Positions 43,004-51,677 are shown, numbered from the stretch's first letter. The stretch is 64,000 nucleotides of DNA from Candidatus Bathyarchaeota archaeon (GCA_026014615.1 JAOZHZ010000027.1:82920-146919); one strand, 5' to 3'. Translations and numbers: made by a program. The notes: generated from the letters alone by a model not told the origin.

Positions 43004-43801
43004 ATGAAAAGTAAAGGAACAGCATCTCTGCTTGTGGTACTTACACTGAGCGCCGTAATTCTTTTTACAACAGGGATAAACAATGCCCCCGTTGCTCCGT
43101 CCCCACCCACACAGGTATACCAGCCCACAATACCCTCCGCTGACCAAAAAGTAGCTGTCATAGTTTTTGACGACGGTTGGGAGTCACAGCTTAATGCCAT
43201 CCCCATTATGGACAACTACGGCTTCAAAGCCTCTTTTGCTATAGTTACCTCGTACGTCGGCTACCCCGACTTCATGGACTGGCAACAAGTAGCCCAAATC
43301 GCCCAAAAAGGTAACGACATTGTCAGCCATACCCACACCCACCAAAACCTCTCCATCGCAAACCCCGAAACCCTAAACAACGAGCTTGCCAAAAGCCAAC
43401 AAATCCTCCGCAGCAAAGGCTACGCAACCGACATTCTGATTTACCCTTACGGTGAAGGATTTGACAACGAAACCGTCAGAGATGCGACGGCGCAGCATTA
43501 CCTATTGGCTAGAGGCACTAAATCAGGTAAATGCAACCTTTCCACGGCGGACAGGTACGGCTTGAAATCTTACGGCATCTACCACAACATAACCTCCTCT
43601 CAATTTGCCTCGTACGTTAACGGCACCAAAGGCAGCACCATAAGCATCCTGTTCTACCATAAAATTGGCAACGGAACCGACGACATGTCCATCACCGAAG
43701 AAACCTTCCAAGAACAAATGCAGTACCTCCGCGACAACAATTTCACCGTCAAAACCATGAGCCAACTCTTCCTAAAACCTCAACCGCAACCAACAAACTA
43801 G
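43004..43801 (+). CDS. Secreted polysaccharide deacetylase (NodB domain)
   Basis: 265 residues: signal peptide (about 7-24), proline-rich linker, then a NodB/CE4 domain. Metal and catalytic motifs are visible: VFDDGWES (first Asp pair), SHTHTHQNL (the HxxxH-type metal ligands), YPYGEGFD and ILFYHKIGNG (late motif). It should remove acetyl groups from amino-sugar polymers outside the cell, either host surface sugars or environmental chitin-like polymers. Monocistronic; a tRNA gene follows on the other strand. Confidence 0.85.
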   Translation: MKSKGTASLLVVLTLSAVILFTTGINNAPVAPSPPTQVYQPTIPSADQKVAVIVFDDGWESQLNAIPIMDNYGFKASFAIVTSYVGYPDFMDWQQVAQIAQKGNDIVSHTHTHQNLSIANPETLNNELAKSQQILRSKGYATDILIYPYGEGFDNETVRDATAQHYLLARGTKSGKCNLSTADRYGLKSYGIYHNITSSQFASYVNGTKGSTISILFYHKIGNGTDDMSITEETFQEQMQYLRDNNFTVKTMSQLFLKPQPQPTN

Positions 43802-43834
43802 TAACTATACGACAAAATGAAGCCAAAAAGTTGG

Positions 43835-43911
43835 TGGAGCCCCGAGCGGGCTTTGCTCCCGCGGCCTGCTGCTTACGAGGCAGCCGCTCTGCTGGGCTGA
43901 GCTATCGAGGC
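43835..43911 (-). tRNA. tRNA-Thr (anticodon CGU) with atypical T and D loops
   Basis: The acceptor GCCUCGA/UCGGGGC, discriminator U and encoded CCA are clear. D stem GCUC/GAGC, anticodon stem GCUGC/GCAGC with loop CUCGUAA (anticodon CGU), T stem GCGGG/CCCGC. The T loop reads AGCAAAG rather than UUCRANU, and the D loop AGCCCAGCA has no GG pair. The usual U54-A58 and G18-Psi55 contacts are therefore missing. The stems are perfect, so the gene is not simply decayed. Confidence 0.85.
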
Positions 43912-44020
43912 ACGCTTTCAGCCGTAAAGTGTGATAACGGGGAACTTTTTAAATGTAACCGCATAGAAGAGACATTTAGCCCCAAACCATAAACAAAATG
44001 CGACTACAGGGAAGAAAACC

Positions 44021-45031
44021 ATGTGTAAACCCGAAAAACAGCCGTCCGCAAAAAGCCTTGGTGAACATGCCATCATTGAGTTGATGCGCAGCCGCTTCGA
44101 AGCAATGCCTGATGTGGTGGTGCCGTTTGGCGACGACGTTTCTGCTTTGCCGTTTGGAGAGGGTGACGTGGCGGTTTTGAAGGCGGACATGCTGGTGGGC
44201 AAGACGGATGTTCCTGCTGGGATGAGTTTTTGGCAGGCAGCACGCAAAGCCGTGGTTATGAATGTGAGTGACTTCGCCTCCAAAGGCGCTGTGCCACGGG
44301 CGGTTATGGTTTCGCTTGGGCTGCCGCCGAATTTGACGCAAAGCGATTTGGTGGCGCTTGCTGATGGCTTAAATGCGGGTGCACGCGAGTACGGTTGCTA
44401 TGTGGTGGGTGGTGACACCGCAGAAACCAGCGGCCTCATCGTAAGCGTACAGGTTTACGGCGCTTCCAAAAAGGACGGGCTGATGCTGCGTGGCGGCGCA
44501 GTGGTGGGTGATGTTTTGGCGGTTACGGGTTTGTTTGGTAAATCTGTGGCTGGGCTTCAGTTGCTCTTGAATGGCAGTCTTCGGGTTCCTGAACGTTCGT
44601 GTGGTGCTCTTGTGGATGCGGTTTTGATGCCTCAGGCTCGTTTGCGGGAAGGTTTGGCTTTGCGTGCTTCGGGTGCGGTTTCAGCGTGTATGGACAGTAG
44701 CGACGGGTTAGTTTGGTGCCTGAACGAGCTGGGTGTTCAGAGCGGGGTTGGGTTTGTGGTTTCCAATTTACCTGTTGCCAAAGAAGCCCAAGAATTTGCG
44801 GAGTTGAATATGTTGGATGCGGCTGAGTTGGCTTTGTATGGAGGCGAAGAGTACGAGTTGGTGCTAACGGTTAAGCCTGATTTGTGGGCTGCTGCGGAGG
44901 CTGCTGTCGCTGGGGTTGGCGGAAAGCTTTTGCCCATCGGGAAAGCCACTGCGGGTAAGCGGGTACTTCTGGACCTGAACGGGAAACAACGTGTCATCCA
45001 TGCCCGCGGTTATGAGCACTTCAAAACTTAA
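44021..45031 (+). CDS. thiL: Thiamine-monophosphate kinase
   Basis: 336 residues. Phosphorylates thiamine monophosphate to the active diphosphate. The PurM/AIR-synthase-like fold is seen in VVPFGDDVSALPFGEG (GDD metal site), FWQAARKAVVMNVSDFASKGAVPRA (MNxSDxxAxGA signature), GCYVVGGDTAET (second metal site), VLAVTGLFGKSVAGLQLL and CMDSSDGLVWCLNELG. Length is usual for ThiL. The downstream trmY gene is convergent with an 8-bp gap. Confidence 0.9.
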   Translation: MCKPEKQPSAKSLGEHAIIELMRSRFEAMPDVVVPFGDDVSALPFGEGDVAVLKADMLVGKTDVPAGMSFWQAARKAVVMNVSDFASKGAVPRAVMVSLGLPPNLTQSDLVALADGLNAGAREYGCYVVGGDTAETSGLIVSVQVYGASKKDGLMLRGGAVVGDVLAVTGLFGKSVAGLQLLLNGSLRVPERSCGALVDAVLMPQARLREGLALRASGAVSACMDSSDGLVWCLNELGVQSGVGFVVSNLPVAKEAQEFAELNMLDAAELALYGGEEYELVLTVKPDLWAAAEAAVAGVGGKLLPIGKATAGKRVLLDLNGKQRVIHARGYEHFKT

Positions 45032-45038
45032 ACTGCCC

Positions 45039-45608
45039 TCACTGTTCCAGATTCTTTTCCTTCTGGTCCAGCAGGTAGTTGATTACGGTGATGCATGAAG
45101 CCGCCAGATAAGGCGTTTTGCCTAAACTGATTTTTTCTCCAAACCGCAACGCAAACCGCTCAGCATTTTTGGGTAAACCCACATGGTCGCCAAGCACAAA
45201 AAGCGGTTCCTTATCGAAATCCATGGTTTGCGCGTTTTTTCCGCCTTCCTCCAAAACATAGACACTGTTGGTTTCTGCTTTGGCTTTGAGGAGGGCTTCG
45301 AAGCTGGTTTTTTCTGTGGTAACTCCTGGATGTGCCTTGCCGCCTAAGGCTTTCTTTAGAATGGTGTTCCATGTGTCGATGTCTGTGCGCACGTCGAAAA
45401 GCTGTTTCCCGTTAATTTGCAGGTGCATGGGTGGGTTGGGGGCGCCGTTGAGGACTGCATGGAACGTTACGTCCCTGCGTAGTCCATGTGACAAAAACAA
45501 GCTTGCGACAATGCACTCGTAGGCGATGTCTAATCTTCCCGCGTCATGCAGGTTACTCCAGTGCGGCTCGGTTTTGCCCATGCGCGAGTAAAGCAAGTAT
45601 TCCCTCAT
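45039..45608 (-). CDS. trmY: tRNA (pseudouridine(54)-N1)-methyltransferase
   Basis: 189 residues from ATG 45608 (MREYLLYSRMGKTEPHWSNL); a longer frame to 45665 is less likely. SPOUT-fold methyltransferase: GRLDIAYECIVASLFLSHGLRRDVTFH at the N-terminal side and the knotted SAM site EPLFVLGDHVGLPK with KISLGKTPYLAASCI. TrmY methylates N1 of pseudouridine 54 in archaeal tRNA T loops. It lies about 1.1 kb from a tRNA-Thr gene whose position 54 appears to be A. Confidence 0.88.
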   Translation of the reverse strand: MREYLLYSRMGKTEPHWSNLHDAGRLDIAYECIVASLFLSHGLRRDVTFHAVLNGAPNPPMHLQINGKQLFDVRTDIDTWNTILKKALGGKAHPGVTTEKTSFEALLKAKAETNSVYVLEEGGKNAQTMDFDKEPLFVLGDHVGLPKNAERFALRFGEKISLGKTPYLAASCITVINYLLDQKEKNLEQ

Positions 45609-45749
45609 TGCAGGCCACGTTAACTCGAATATTTCCACCCAGGTTAATATGGGTTGAGTACACACAGCTTTGACCGATTTTTCTTCTACCCTCCTACCTT
45701 TCGGCGAAGCCCAATTTGGGTTGGTTTTTGAATTCAGGACTTGAAACGG

Positions 45750-45808
45750 ACTTAAATTGCGGCTAGAAAGGGCTGAAAAAGGCTAGAAACGGTGGAAAAC
45801 GGCTGATT
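45750..45808 (+). repeat. Short GGCTAGAAA-type iterated repeats
   Basis: GCGGCTAGAAAGGGCTGAAA, then AAGGCTAGAAACGGTGGAAA and ACGGCTGATTTT form about three degenerate ~18-bp units. A related cluster lies at 50408-50448. Both sit in non-coding gaps of the array, ahead of a regulator or pseudogene. Confidence 0.4.
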
Positions 45809-45882
45809 TTTTGTTTTTGGCTTTATGATTTGCTTTTTTCTTACTGCATTTGGCTCAACACGGCTAAAGAACGAGAAGTTGT

Positions 45883-46203
45883 GTGCAGCCCTTTTATGGC
45901 AATTTGGGAGTCAGAGATGTATTTTGCTCCAAACTCTGCAACGTTTTCCTATGCACCGACTTCTATGACTGGAATCTCTACTGCTTCGGTGCCTCACTGC
46001 AAACAACAGAGCCGACCGCTATTCTGGCATCGACAGAAAAGCTTGAACCAACGCTGGCTGTTACTCAAACACCAGACGTAGCAAACACGTCAACTTAAGC
46101 ACCCGCAGCTTTTCTTTGAAACTACTTCGTACTTAGCAATCGCGGTCGTGGTCCTCATTATTGCATTACTGTCGCAGTTTTGTTGCTTCGGAAACGCAAG
46201 TAA
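45883..46203 (+). pseudogene. Decayed 3' end of a large propeller gene
   Basis: The frame from 45883 contains DFYDWNLYCFGASLQTTEPT, which matches the propeller-end motif of the family (WKLYCFEEAPTAQ), then a T/P-rich linker-like stretch. After a stop near 46096 and frame changes, remnants of the TM helix (TSYLAIAVVVLIIAL) and of the basic tail (AVLLLRKRK-stop) can be read up to 46203. No Ig-like domain or upstream propeller remains. The oligo-T tract and structured element 5 behind it are well kept. Confidence 0.75.
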
Positions 46204-46240
46204 AACCAAACAACCCTTTCCTTTTTGCTTCGGAGAACAG

Positions 46241-46332
46241 GGGGCTGAGTGGGCTTTGGCGTTGATTTCCAATCTGCGTTGGTTTTCCTTTTCTCTCTCC
46301 TAAGGTTTCCGTTCCGGAGCCCCAGCAAACCC
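46241..46332 (+). ncRNA. Conserved structured 3' element, copy 5 (behind the pseudogene)
   Basis: Intact shape despite the dead gene in front: GGGCTTTGG pairs with CCGGAGCCC (two U-G wobbles), the inner hairpin is shortened to CCAA-UCUGCG-UUGG, and TTTTCTCTCTCC is kept. An oligo-T tract lies at about 46215-46226. Confidence 0.7.
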
Positions 46333-46357
46333 TTTTGGTTCTCCAGAAAACATTGTT

Positions 46358-46852
46358 TTACTGTAGTGGCAATAAATAACTTTCTCTTTCGCTCTTTATG
46401 GTTGCTTTCTTAGGCAGTTTTTTGTTGTCTTCAGCGGCTCTACTCCATAGTATTTCAAAATAGTTTTGAAGTGTGGCGACAAGACAGGGGTTGTCTGAAA
46501 ATAAACTTGGTGCTTCCAGCGAATGCCTCGCTGTTGGCGCAATGCATAAGGTTGCTTGCTTGTTGTCTTCGATTCTTATTGAAGTAGGCGGTGGAGATGG
46601 TATGTACCTTATTTCTACCCAGCCTTTTTTCTCCCAAGCCTGAAAGATGTTTGGTGCGGTCTCTCCTTTTTTTGGTTTGTCGGTTATGTATCGGAATTTT
46701 ACGTTCCTTTTCGCACCTTTTTCTATTTGTTCGGCGTAAACCAAAATGCAGTACTTGAAACTTTCCCATGAATCAATAACATCTACGCTTTTTCTGGTGC
46801 AGTTTGCTCCCTCGTTTACTCTGCGGGCGTTTGCGTCTTTTGTTGTTATCAT
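46358..46852 (-). CDS. TrmB-family regulator, C-terminal part (behind an in-frame stop)
   Basis: The C-terminal domain of a TrmB protein: WESFKYCILVYAEQIEKGAKRNVKFRY, AWEKKGWVEIRYIPS and the closing motif SDNPCLVATLQNYFEILWSRAAED. It is in the same frame as 46913-47212; the only break is one TAA at 46913-46915, after which 20 sense codons lead to the ATG at 46852. That ATG is probably not a natural start, so the gene is either a recent pseudogene or makes two chains. Confidence 0.75.
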   Translation of the reverse strand: MITTKDANARRVNEGANCTRKSVDVIDSWESFKYCILVYAEQIEKGAKRNVKFRYITDKPKKGETAPNIFQAWEKKGWVEIRYIPSPPPTSIRIEDNKQATLCIAPTARHSLEAPSLFSDNPCLVATLQNYFEILWSRAAEDNKKLPKKATIKSERESYLLPLQ

Positions 46853-46912
46853 TACAAACTCGGATTCATTGATTGTTTTCTCTATGCTGTTTATTGTGAA
46901 ATTATTGATTAT

Positions 46913-47212
46913 TTATTCAGCTTTTTTTTCGTTTTCGTTGTATTCTTTTATTTTCTGTTTCAGTAATGCGGAGATTCCGTTTTGTACTGGGGTAGGTTTA
47001 TACTTATTTGGTTTGGCAATTATTTTTTCTGCTAATCCCTTTTCTTGGAGCTCGGTGAGTACGCGGTAAACATCTTGTGAAGCTACGTTAGCTGCTTTAG
47101 CTGTTATTCTTCCTGTTGTGGTGCCTACCGTGACAAGAGCCAAGTAGACTTTTGCCTGCAAAACGGTGAGCCCCAAATTGACTAACGTTTGGATGGCTTC
47201 CTCTGTTTTCAT
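46913..47212 (-). CDS. TrmB-family regulator, N-terminal DNA-binding part (truncated by TAA)
   Basis: 99 residues from ATG 47212, preceded by GGAGGAGAG. MKTEEAIQTLVNLGLTVLQAKVYLALVTVGTTTGRITAKAANVASQDVYRVLTELQEKGLAEK is the TrmB winged helix, followed by the start of the coiled-coil helix (LLKQKIKEYNENEKKAE) and then TAA. A free DNA-binding domain could still bind the operator without ligand control. It is divergent from the propeller gene at 47407. Confidence 0.75.
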   Translation of the reverse strand: MKTEEAIQTLVNLGLTVLQAKVYLALVTVGTTTGRITAKAANVASQDVYRVLTELQEKGLAEKIIAKPNKYKPTPVQNGISALLKQKIKEYNENEKKAE

Positions 47213-47352
47213 CTTCTCTCCTCCTATATTTATACTTAAATTATCTGCATATAAGTTTTTTACAAAGTAGCAAGCGGTCAAAAGAATCGCGTAAAACCGT
47301 ATATCTGCCGATGAGCTTTCGTGTTTTGGTAGTCGGATGACTTACTGGGCGG

Positions 47353-47363
47353 TCTTAAATATT
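47353..47363 (+). promoter_or_regulatory. TATA box of propeller gene 47407
   Basis: TCTTAAATATT about 45-50 bases before the GTG start. Confidence 0.5.
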
Positions 47364-47406
47364 GTTCACGCGGTTGTATGGGCATTAACTGAACGGAGAG
47401 AAAAAA

Positions 47407-49968
47407 GTGAAACAAAGTTCTAGAAATTTGTTTTCTTTCAAAAAACCGCGACTTGTGTTGATGACTCTGTTTCTGATGCTAACTATAACAGCGACTCTCG
47501 TTACTTTGCCGCTGGCTACAGCTCATGATCCTCCATGGACGATTCCAACCTACGCGTACATAAGTGTCGCGCCAGACCCTGTCGGAGTTGGTCAAACATG
47601 CCTTATTGTGTTTTGGCTTAACCAACTGCCGCCTTCTGCAGCGGGTCTAGGTGGTGACCGCTGGCGAGACTTAACAATTGACGTCGAAAAGCCTGATGGG
47701 TCAACAACCGTTTTGGGTCCATTCAATTCAGACCCAGTTGGTTCCTGCTATGCACAGTTTACGCCTGATCAACCTGGTATGTACACTTTGACATTCATTT
47801 TCCCTGGTCAAGTAGCTTCCTTATACGGGCCCACTGGAATTGCTGGTTCTAACAGCGCTTACGTCAATGACACCTACGTGGAGAGCAGTGCAACAACAAC
47901 GTTAACCGTGCAGGCTGATCCTGTACAGGGTTTACCTGAATATCCCCTTCCGACCGAGTACTGGTCACGCCCCGTAGAAGGACAGAACTTAGCATGGGCT
48001 AGTCTTGTTTCAAACTGGCTAGGAACTCCACAGATCGTAGCAAAGCTGCAACCAGACGGCATAGCTCCAAGCAGCGCCCACATTATGTGGACAAGGCCTA
48101 TTTCTTTCGGAGGAATTGCTGGAGGTCAATACACAACTGATAACGCGATGCCTTACTATTCAGGGACTGCATATGAGGGCAAGTTTGGGTCACCGCTGAT
48201 TTTGTACGGACGACTCTACTACGATTTGCCGCAAAGCAACTCACGTTCCGGAGATGGCTATGTTTGTGTGGATCTTCAAACAGGTGAAGAAATCTACTGG
48301 CAAAACATGACAGCGCCAACATTTGGACAACTTTACGATTACGAGTCGATGAATCAACACGGCATAATCCCCAACGGTTATCTCTGGAAGAGCGTTACTG
48401 ACCCCGCCAATGGTGGCACGGTGTGGATGGCTCATGACCCAATGAATGGTAACTGGTTATTCAACGAAACAAATGTTCCTAGAGGTACACAAGTTTATGG
48501 TCCAAACGGCGAAATACTCATCTACCAACTTAACTACGACGGACGCTGGCTAGCATGCTGGAATAACACCGCAGCACACGGCTTAACAAGCTCAAGCGAC
48601 CCAACAGATTTGACCAGCAGCGGTTACTATCAATGGAGACCCCTCGGTAAGAACGTCAACGCAAGCGAGGCATATTCATGGAACGTAACTATACCTGATT
48701 TGCCTGGATTAAATAACCCTTCAATTGCTAGCATAATTCAAGATGATGTAATGATTGGCACTAGTAGCAACATGGGTGGTCTTTTAGCCTCTGGTACCCC
48801 AGATCCTTACACAATTTGGGCAGTTAGCTTGAAACCAGAGAATAGAGGACAACTTCTGTGGATCAAAGACTTCCCCGCTCCTGTAAACAACCTAACGCGT
48901 TCAATTGCCCAAGTAGATCCAGTAACCAGAGTTATAGTAATCTTAGAGAAGGAAACTCTTTGCTACTATGGTTTAAGCGTAGATGACGGAAGTGAACTTT
49001 GGGGTCCAACTCCACGTGAAGCTGACTTCAACTACTACGCTGATGTGGGTCTGCCACGCAACAACATCGCTTACGGTCGACTTTACTCAGTAGGCTACGG
49101 CGGATTCTGTTACTGCTATGACCTCACAGACGGTGATTTACTTTGGACTTACGAGGCTCCTGCAGGCTTTGCAACTCCTTACGGACGCTACCCACTCGGT
49201 ATTGGCGCAATCGCTGACGGAAAAGTCTACCTATACTCCACTGAACACTCAGCCAACTCGCCACTGACTCCCGGCGCAAAGATACGCTGTGTTGACGCGT
49301 ACAGTGGAGATGAGGTCTGGAGCATATTTTCTTACGGAACACAGAACGGCATGGCTGTCGCAGACGGATACTTGGTTTTCCTCGACCTCTATGACATGCA
49401 AATCTACTGTGTTGGTGAGGGACCAAGCGCAACTACCGTAACAGCACCGCCGACAGCAGTACCATTAGGAACACCCGCTTTGCTCACTGGTACAGTCACC
49501 GACCAGACTCCCGCTAACTTAGACACTCCTGCAATATCAGACGCTGACATGGTTGATTGGATGCAGTACATGCACATGCAAAAGCCGCTTCCAGAGAACG
49601 CTAACGGTGTAGAAGTGACTTTGACCGCTGTTGATTCTAACTGCAACGTGCACACAATCGGAACCGTCACAAGCGACATCGGCGGTAGCTATGGTATTTC
49701 GTGGACTCCACCCGTTGAAGGCACATACATGATTAAGGCCACCTTTGGCGGCACGGAATCTTATGGCAGCTCTTACGCAACAACCTATCTGCTCGTCGGA
49801 CCCGAAGAAACGGCATCGCCAACTATTTCCTCCTCGCCATCTCCTTCGCCCTCTGTTGCGCCTTCACCCAAAGAAAGCCCGAACACAACCGTATACATCG
49901 TTGTCACCGCAGTAGTTCTGATTGCAGCAGTCGCCGCAGCAGCCTTAATTCTTAGAAGGCGCCGATAA
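47407..49968 (+). CDS. Large surface PQQ-like beta-propeller protein
   Basis: 853 residues from GTG 47407, with GGAGAG at 47395-47400. Signal peptide ends near LATAHD. N-terminal Ig-like domain (YAYISVAPDPVGVGQTCLIVFWLNQLPP, GDRWRDLTIDVEKPDGS), propeller (CYDLTDGDLLWTY, LSVDDGSELWGP, CVDAYSGDEVWSI), Ig-like domain with AISDADMVDWMQYMHMQK, a short S/P linker, TM helix and RRRR. Its regulator at 46.4-47.2 kb is interrupted by a stop codon. The stretch GGAGAGAAAAAAGUGAAAC around the start is almost fully complementary to the C/U tract of the structured elements. Confidence 0.85.
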   Translation: MKQSSRNLFSFKKPRLVLMTLFLMLTITATLVTLPLATAHDPPWTIPTYAYISVAPDPVGVGQTCLIVFWLNQLPPSAAGLGGDRWRDLTIDVEKPDGSTTVLGPFNSDPVGSCYAQFTPDQPGMYTLTFIFPGQVASLYGPTGIAGSNSAYVNDTYVESSATTTLTVQADPVQGLPEYPLPTEYWSRPVEGQNLAWASLVSNWLGTPQIVAKLQPDGIAPSSAHIMWTRPISFGGIAGGQYTTDNAMPYYSGTAYEGKFGSPLILYGRLYYDLPQSNSRSGDGYVCVDLQTGEEIYWQNMTAPTFGQLYDYESMNQHGIIPNGYLWKSVTDPANGGTVWMAHDPMNGNWLFNETNVPRGTQVYGPNGEILIYQLNYDGRWLACWNNTAAHGLTSSSDPTDLTSSGYYQWRPLGKNVNASEAYSWNVTIPDLPGLNNPSIASIIQDDVMIGTSSNMGGLLASGTPDPYTIWAVSLKPENRGQLLWIKDFPAPVNNLTRSIAQVDPVTRVIVILEKETLCYYGLSVDDGSELWGPTPREADFNYYADVGLPRNNIAYGRLYSVGYGGFCYCYDLTDGDLLWTYEAPAGFATPYGRYPLGIGAIADGKVYLYSTEHSANSPLTPGAKIRCVDAYSGDEVWSIFSYGTQNGMAVADGYLVFLDLYDMQIYCVGEGPSATTVTAPPTAVPLGTPALLTGTVTDQTPANLDTPAISDADMVDWMQYMHMQKPLPENANGVEVTLTAVDSNCNVHTIGTVTSDIGGSYGISWTPPVEGTYMIKATFGGTESYGSSYATTYLLVGPEETASPTISSSPSPSPSVAPSPKESPNTTVYIVVTAVVLIAAVAAAALILRRRR

Positions 49969-49980
49969 AACAACAAACAA

Positions 49981-49998
49981 CCCCTTCTTTTTTATTTT
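49981..49998 (+). terminator. Oligo-T terminator tract
   Basis: CCCCTTCTTTTTTATTTT begins 12 bases after the stop codon. Confidence 0.45.
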
Positions 49999-50020
49999 AA
50001 AAGAAAATTTGAGAAAGTTT

Positions 50021-50117
50021 GAGGGCTGAGTGAGCTCTGGAGGAAATGCTTTCCAACTTGCCAGTTGGGTGTTTATCTTTTCCCCTATACTTTCGCGTTC
50101 AGGGCTCCAGTAAACCC
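50021..50117 (+). ncRNA. Conserved structured 3' element, copy 6 (most divergent)
   Basis: The main stem reads GAGCTCTG here and its partner CAGGGCTC: the second pair has changed from G-C to A-T on both strands, a compensatory change. The inner hairpin is CCAACU-UGCC-AGUUGG. The C/U tract is weaker (TTTTCCCC). Ends AGTAAACCC. Confidence 0.65.
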
Positions 50118-50731
50118 TACTATCTCTTAAAACATCAAAACTTGCCCTACAGGTTTTCTGTGTATTGAGTTTTTATTTGTAATTTTTTCAGGGAACGTAG
50201 TTGCTTAACAACCATCTTGGCTTTTTGGTTGCTTACTTTTTTAGTTTTCAGTTTTCTGTTTAGGTTTGTTCAAGTTGCTCTGTGTGGTGAAGTTCGGTTT
50301 GATTTATTGATCCTCTTTTCCGCGTTTTGGGTCTCCCCCCTCTTTTTTGAGAACCTTAATTTGGGTTGTTTTTTCGCTTCAGAGCTTAATTTGGGCGTAA
50401 CCCGCGTCTGGAAAAGGTTGAAAATGGCAGAAAACGGCTAGAAATGGCGGGAATTGGTGAATTGGTTTTTGGGATTACACGTGCCAATTTTGTCAGTGGG
50501 GCTGTGTGGCATTACGTGGATTAATGTTGAAGGCAAGTTAGGTTATGGTTTACTCTTCATAGGCTTTCTTTTTGTGTCTTGCAGACTGCTTAGTATACTC
50601 CTGTATGTCAACTAAAGTGAAGCAGGAAATAATCATACTTTTATGGGCTAAGAAAACATTGACTTTTTAAAAAAATGGTAAGCCGTTTAGTTGTAACCGT
50701 TGAGCGTGTTCATAACCTTTTTTGCCGAAGA
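50118..50731. other. Intergenic stretch with a second GGCTAGAAA-type repeat cluster
   Basis: GGTTGAAAATGGCAGAAAAC followed by GGCTAGAAATGGCGGG lies at about 50416-50451, related to 45750-45808. A 74-codon frame at 50217 is G/T-rich chance sequence. No gene supported. Confidence 0.4.
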
Positions 50732-51583
50732 TTAGTTATTGTCCCCCGATTTTTGTTTTGTGACTTGTTTTTCTTGTGCTTTTTGCCACATTTTTTCGAA
50801 GTATCCTTGTGCCATGGCAACTATAACGGGGTTGTTTGATGTTAAGCTTGGTTTTTCATGTACATTTGATGCTGTGCCTGTAAGCATGTATGTTTCTTTC
50901 CCATCGATTATTCCAAACTGTGAAGCTGTACCATCCCTCGTGTATCTGATGTCAAATGTGCCTTTCTGGTTTAACTTCTTAATAGCTTCTATTATTTTCG
51001 TCGGAACTTTCTTTTCTTCAATATTGCAGATTATAAGGCGAAATTTTACGTCGTTATCTAATAGTTTTCGAGTTGTTATTTCTGTTCCGTCTAAAATTCT
51101 TAATATGTAGCGACAAAAGTTTTCGGGGCATATGAAAATTCCGTCATAGGTTGTTTTGATGTTTTTGAAAAGCTTTGCGAAGATTCGCATATTCGCTTCT
51201 TTGCCCTCTGTAAGCACAATTCGAGATTCTTCATTTTGAACCAATCTGTCCAATTCTTGTTGCTTGATACCTTCAATTTTTTTTCTTGTGTTCTCCTCAA
51301 ATTCCTTGAATTCTGCGATTTTGCGTTCAAATAGTATTTGCATTCCTTCCTGTAAGGGAAGAGGATTGAAAAGGTTTGGTTTTGAGACGATTTTTTGAAC
51401 TAACCCCATTTCTTGAAGTTTAGCGATTACCTGATAAGTGTGGGCTCTGTCGATTCGGGCGTTTTCTGCGATTGCTTTTATGGGTGCGTTGCCAAGTTTG
51501 TTGAGAACCAAGTAAATATTGATTTGTAGCTTGGTAAGTCCAAGTTCTGTCAATATCCCATAACAATCTTCTTGGACTGTCAC
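50732..51583 (-). CDS. TrmB-family regulator
   Basis: 283 residues from GTG 51583, which follows GGAGAG by 6 nt. N-terminal TrmB domain (LTELGLTKLQINIYLVLNKLGNAPIKAIAENARIDRAHTYQVIAKLQEMGLVQK), coiled coil (FERKIAEFKEFEENTRKKIEG) and the C-terminal domain (RIVLTEGKEANMRIFAKLF, FRLIICNIEEKKVPT, FDIRYTRDGTASQFGIIDG) ending LTSNNPVIVAMAQGYFEKMWQKAQEK. Divergent from the propeller gene at 51721, with two palindromes in the gap. It is the most complete example of the TrmB module. Confidence 0.87.
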   Translation of the reverse strand: MTVQEDCYGILTELGLTKLQINIYLVLNKLGNAPIKAIAENARIDRAHTYQVIAKLQEMGLVQKIVSKPNLFNPLPLQEGMQILFERKIAEFKEFEENTRKKIEGIKQQELDRLVQNEESRIVLTEGKEANMRIFAKLFKNIKTTYDGIFICPENFCRYILRILDGTEITTRKLLDNDVKFRLIICNIEEKKVPTKIIEAIKKLNQKGTFDIRYTRDGTASQFGIIDGKETYMLTGTASNVHEKPSLTSNNPVIVAMAQGYFEKMWQKAQEKQVTKQKSGDNN

Positions 51584-51606
51584 CTGTCTCTCTCCTAGTG
51601 TGCCTA

Positions 51607-51618
51607 AATCTGTAGATT
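51607..51618. promoter_or_regulatory. Operator-like palindrome AATCT-GT-AGATT
   Basis: A perfect 5-bp inverted repeat 24 bp upstream of the TrmB start, in the gap shared with the propeller gene. Confidence 0.4.
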
Positions 51619-51645
51619 ATAAGATCAAAACTTAAATTTTGTGTT

Positions 51646-51661
51646 AGTGCACGTATGCACT
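51646..51661. promoter_or_regulatory. Operator palindrome AGTGCACGTATGCACT
   Basis: Arms AGTGCA and TGCACT around CGTA, ending 6 bp upstream of the TTTTTAAAAA TATA box. A regulator bound here would touch the BRE. Good candidate for the TrmB 50732 operator. Confidence 0.5.
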
Positions 51662-51667
51662 CGCCAG

Positions 51668-51677
51668 TTTTTAAAAA
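51668..51677 (+). promoter_or_regulatory. TATA box of propeller gene 51721
   Basis: TTTTTAAAAA, 44-53 bases before the TTG start. It lies inside the longer open frame that begins at 51655, which shows that translation starts at 51721 instead. Confidence 0.55.
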
